The notes beneath the pieces were generated by a model that saw only the letters and a list, made by a program, of their open reading frames with translations, was not told where the DNA came from and ran no database searches. Position numbers and translations under genes: made by a program. From NCBI GenBank assembly GCA_035457345.1, contig DATIBT010000018.1:1-14499 (forward strand): a DNA stretch of 14,499 nucleotides. The letters run 5' to 3'. The DNA is from DASTDY01 sp035457345. GTDB lineage: Bacteria; Patescibacteriota; Saccharimonadia; Saccharimonadales; EFPC-124. Of the stretch, positions 14,083 through 14,499 are shown one piece after another (the stretch's first letter is position 1; every line of letters starts with the position of its first letter).

Positions 14083-14499
14083 CTAAGCGGCTCCGTGTCC
14101 TGCGCGGTGGTCTTCACGTAGCCGGGCAGCGCTTACCGATCGCAACGCGCGCATTGCCATGCCAGCACTTGTATAAGTGCTGTCGTTGCGATCGGGGCCA
14201 TAGCGTAATTCACTAAGATTTTTGGCGCCGTGCTGCCAGTATATGTCACCTCCAGGAGTCCGAGCGCGGTAAAACACCTCACCGTCTTTTGCCTTTGGAC
14301 CCATTGACTGCCCCATACGGACTTCCCTGCCGTCAGCGATACCAGTATTGTCGCCAACAACCCATTCTTGGTCCGCGCCGCCAACGTACCTGTTATTTAA
14401 TCTCCAGTGGGTTGAATCGTCACCCATAATGTCGTTAATGTTTCTTTCCGCGTCGCGGAGCGCTTCTGCGAGTGGAGATGGTGATGGTGTTTCGCCTGG
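14083..14499 (-). CDS. C-terminal part of an unrecognised protein (start beyond window edge)
   Basis: An open frame runs from the right edge to TAG at 14085-14083, giving 138 visible residues. It starts with a short Pro/Ser segment (PSPSP, linker-like), a helical charged stretch ending in INDIMGDD, then a Gly/Asp/Trp/Tyr-rich region (for example RYVGGADQEWVVGDNTG) and an Arg/Ala-rich tail ending GHGAA. No family is recognised. No membrane segment or cysteine is visible here. It is on the same strand as ugd, 45 bases upstream, but ugd seems to have its own promoter. A nested inverted repeat lies within it. A complete shorter start (Met at 14427) is possible, but the frame stays open upstream, so a larger protein is more likely. 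Confidence 0.6.
   Translation of the reverse strand, partial: PGETPSPSPLAEALRDAERNINDIMGDDSTHWRLNNRYVGGADQEWVVGDNTGIADGREVRMGQSMGPKAKDGEVFYRARTPGGDIYWQHGAKNLSELRYGPDRNDSTYTSAGMAMRALRSVSAARLREDHRAGHGAA
14136..14195. repeat. Nested inverted repeat inside the unrecognised right-edge gene
   Basis: Outer arms 14136-14147 and 14184-14195 are a perfect 12-base inverted repeat (CCGATCGCAACG and its complement). Between them, 14163-14170 and 14175-14182 form an 8-base perfect stem (CAGCACTT) with loop GTAT. The right-hand stems are one base apart; on the left a 15-base unpaired stretch intervenes. No T-run follows, so it does not look like a terminator. Confidence 0.85.

Noticed and set aside
14136..14195. 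Inverted repeat as an intrinsic terminator
   Set aside because: No T-run follows in either direction and it lies inside a coding frame about 50 bases before its stop.
14133..14384. Alternative minus-strand frame of 83 codons
   Set aside because: It lies within the edge-spanning frame at 14083-14499, which stays open to the window end and reads through the full region.
1..14499. TGA recoding as in Gracilibacteria/Absconditabacteria
   Set aside because: TGA ends several genes exactly at ATGA junctions with the next gene, so it works as a stop.

Overview
The window looks like a compact chromosomal segment of a Patescibacteria (CPR) bacterium, most likely Saccharibacteria (TM7) or a close relative. 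This is inferred from gene content and the style of the surface protein, not from a marker gene. Coding density is very high, genes are joined by 1-8 base overlaps, and base composition is near 50% GC by eye. TGA ends several genes (pilM, pilO, the 80-residue protein, the TPR protein, the PIG-L gene), so the recoded TGA=Gly code of Gracilibacteria/Absconditabacteria does not apply. All genes but one lie on the minus strand, so transcription runs mainly from right to left.

Left part (1-5557): a type IV pilus assembly operon read pilM > pilN > pilO > small membrane protein > pilB > pilT, with pilT cut by the left edge. The first four genes are joined by ATGA or TAATG overlaps. PilM/PilN/PilO form the inner-membrane alignment platform, PilB powers extension and PilT retraction. 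Pilins, PilC and the prepilin peptidase are not in the window. PilB lacks the usual zinc-binding cysteines and must start at TTG.

Middle (5618-8376): a two-gene unit in which a membrane-anchored TPR protein is coupled by an ATGA overlap to a large secreted, cysteine-containing, multidomain surface protein. It lies directly upstream of pilM in the same direction. This is the least described and most interesting part of the window. Next (8432-10168) is a membrane-anchored serine hydrolase of the class A beta-lactamase fold with YoaR-like N-terminal repeats, probably acting at the cell wall.

Right part (10205-14499): a PIG-L/LmbE-type deacetylase and an ATP-grasp ligase diverge from a 19-base spacer. 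In that spacer two extended -10 elements overlap and each sits 7 bases from its start codon, suggesting leaderless mRNAs. Then come a UDP-glucuronate decarboxylase-like SDR and UDP-glucose 6-dehydrogenase, an overlapping pair predicted to make UDP-xylose from UDP-glucose. Last is the C-terminal part of an unrecognised gene that contains a nested inverted repeat.

Taken together this is a cell-envelope region: pilus motor, probable surface adhesin, wall-active hydrolase and sugar-nucleotide synthesis. These are functions an episymbiotic, small-genome bacterium would use to contact a host cell. No RNA genes, mobile elements, CRISPR arrays or convincing intrinsic terminators were seen, and no gene-free stretch exceeds about 60 bases.
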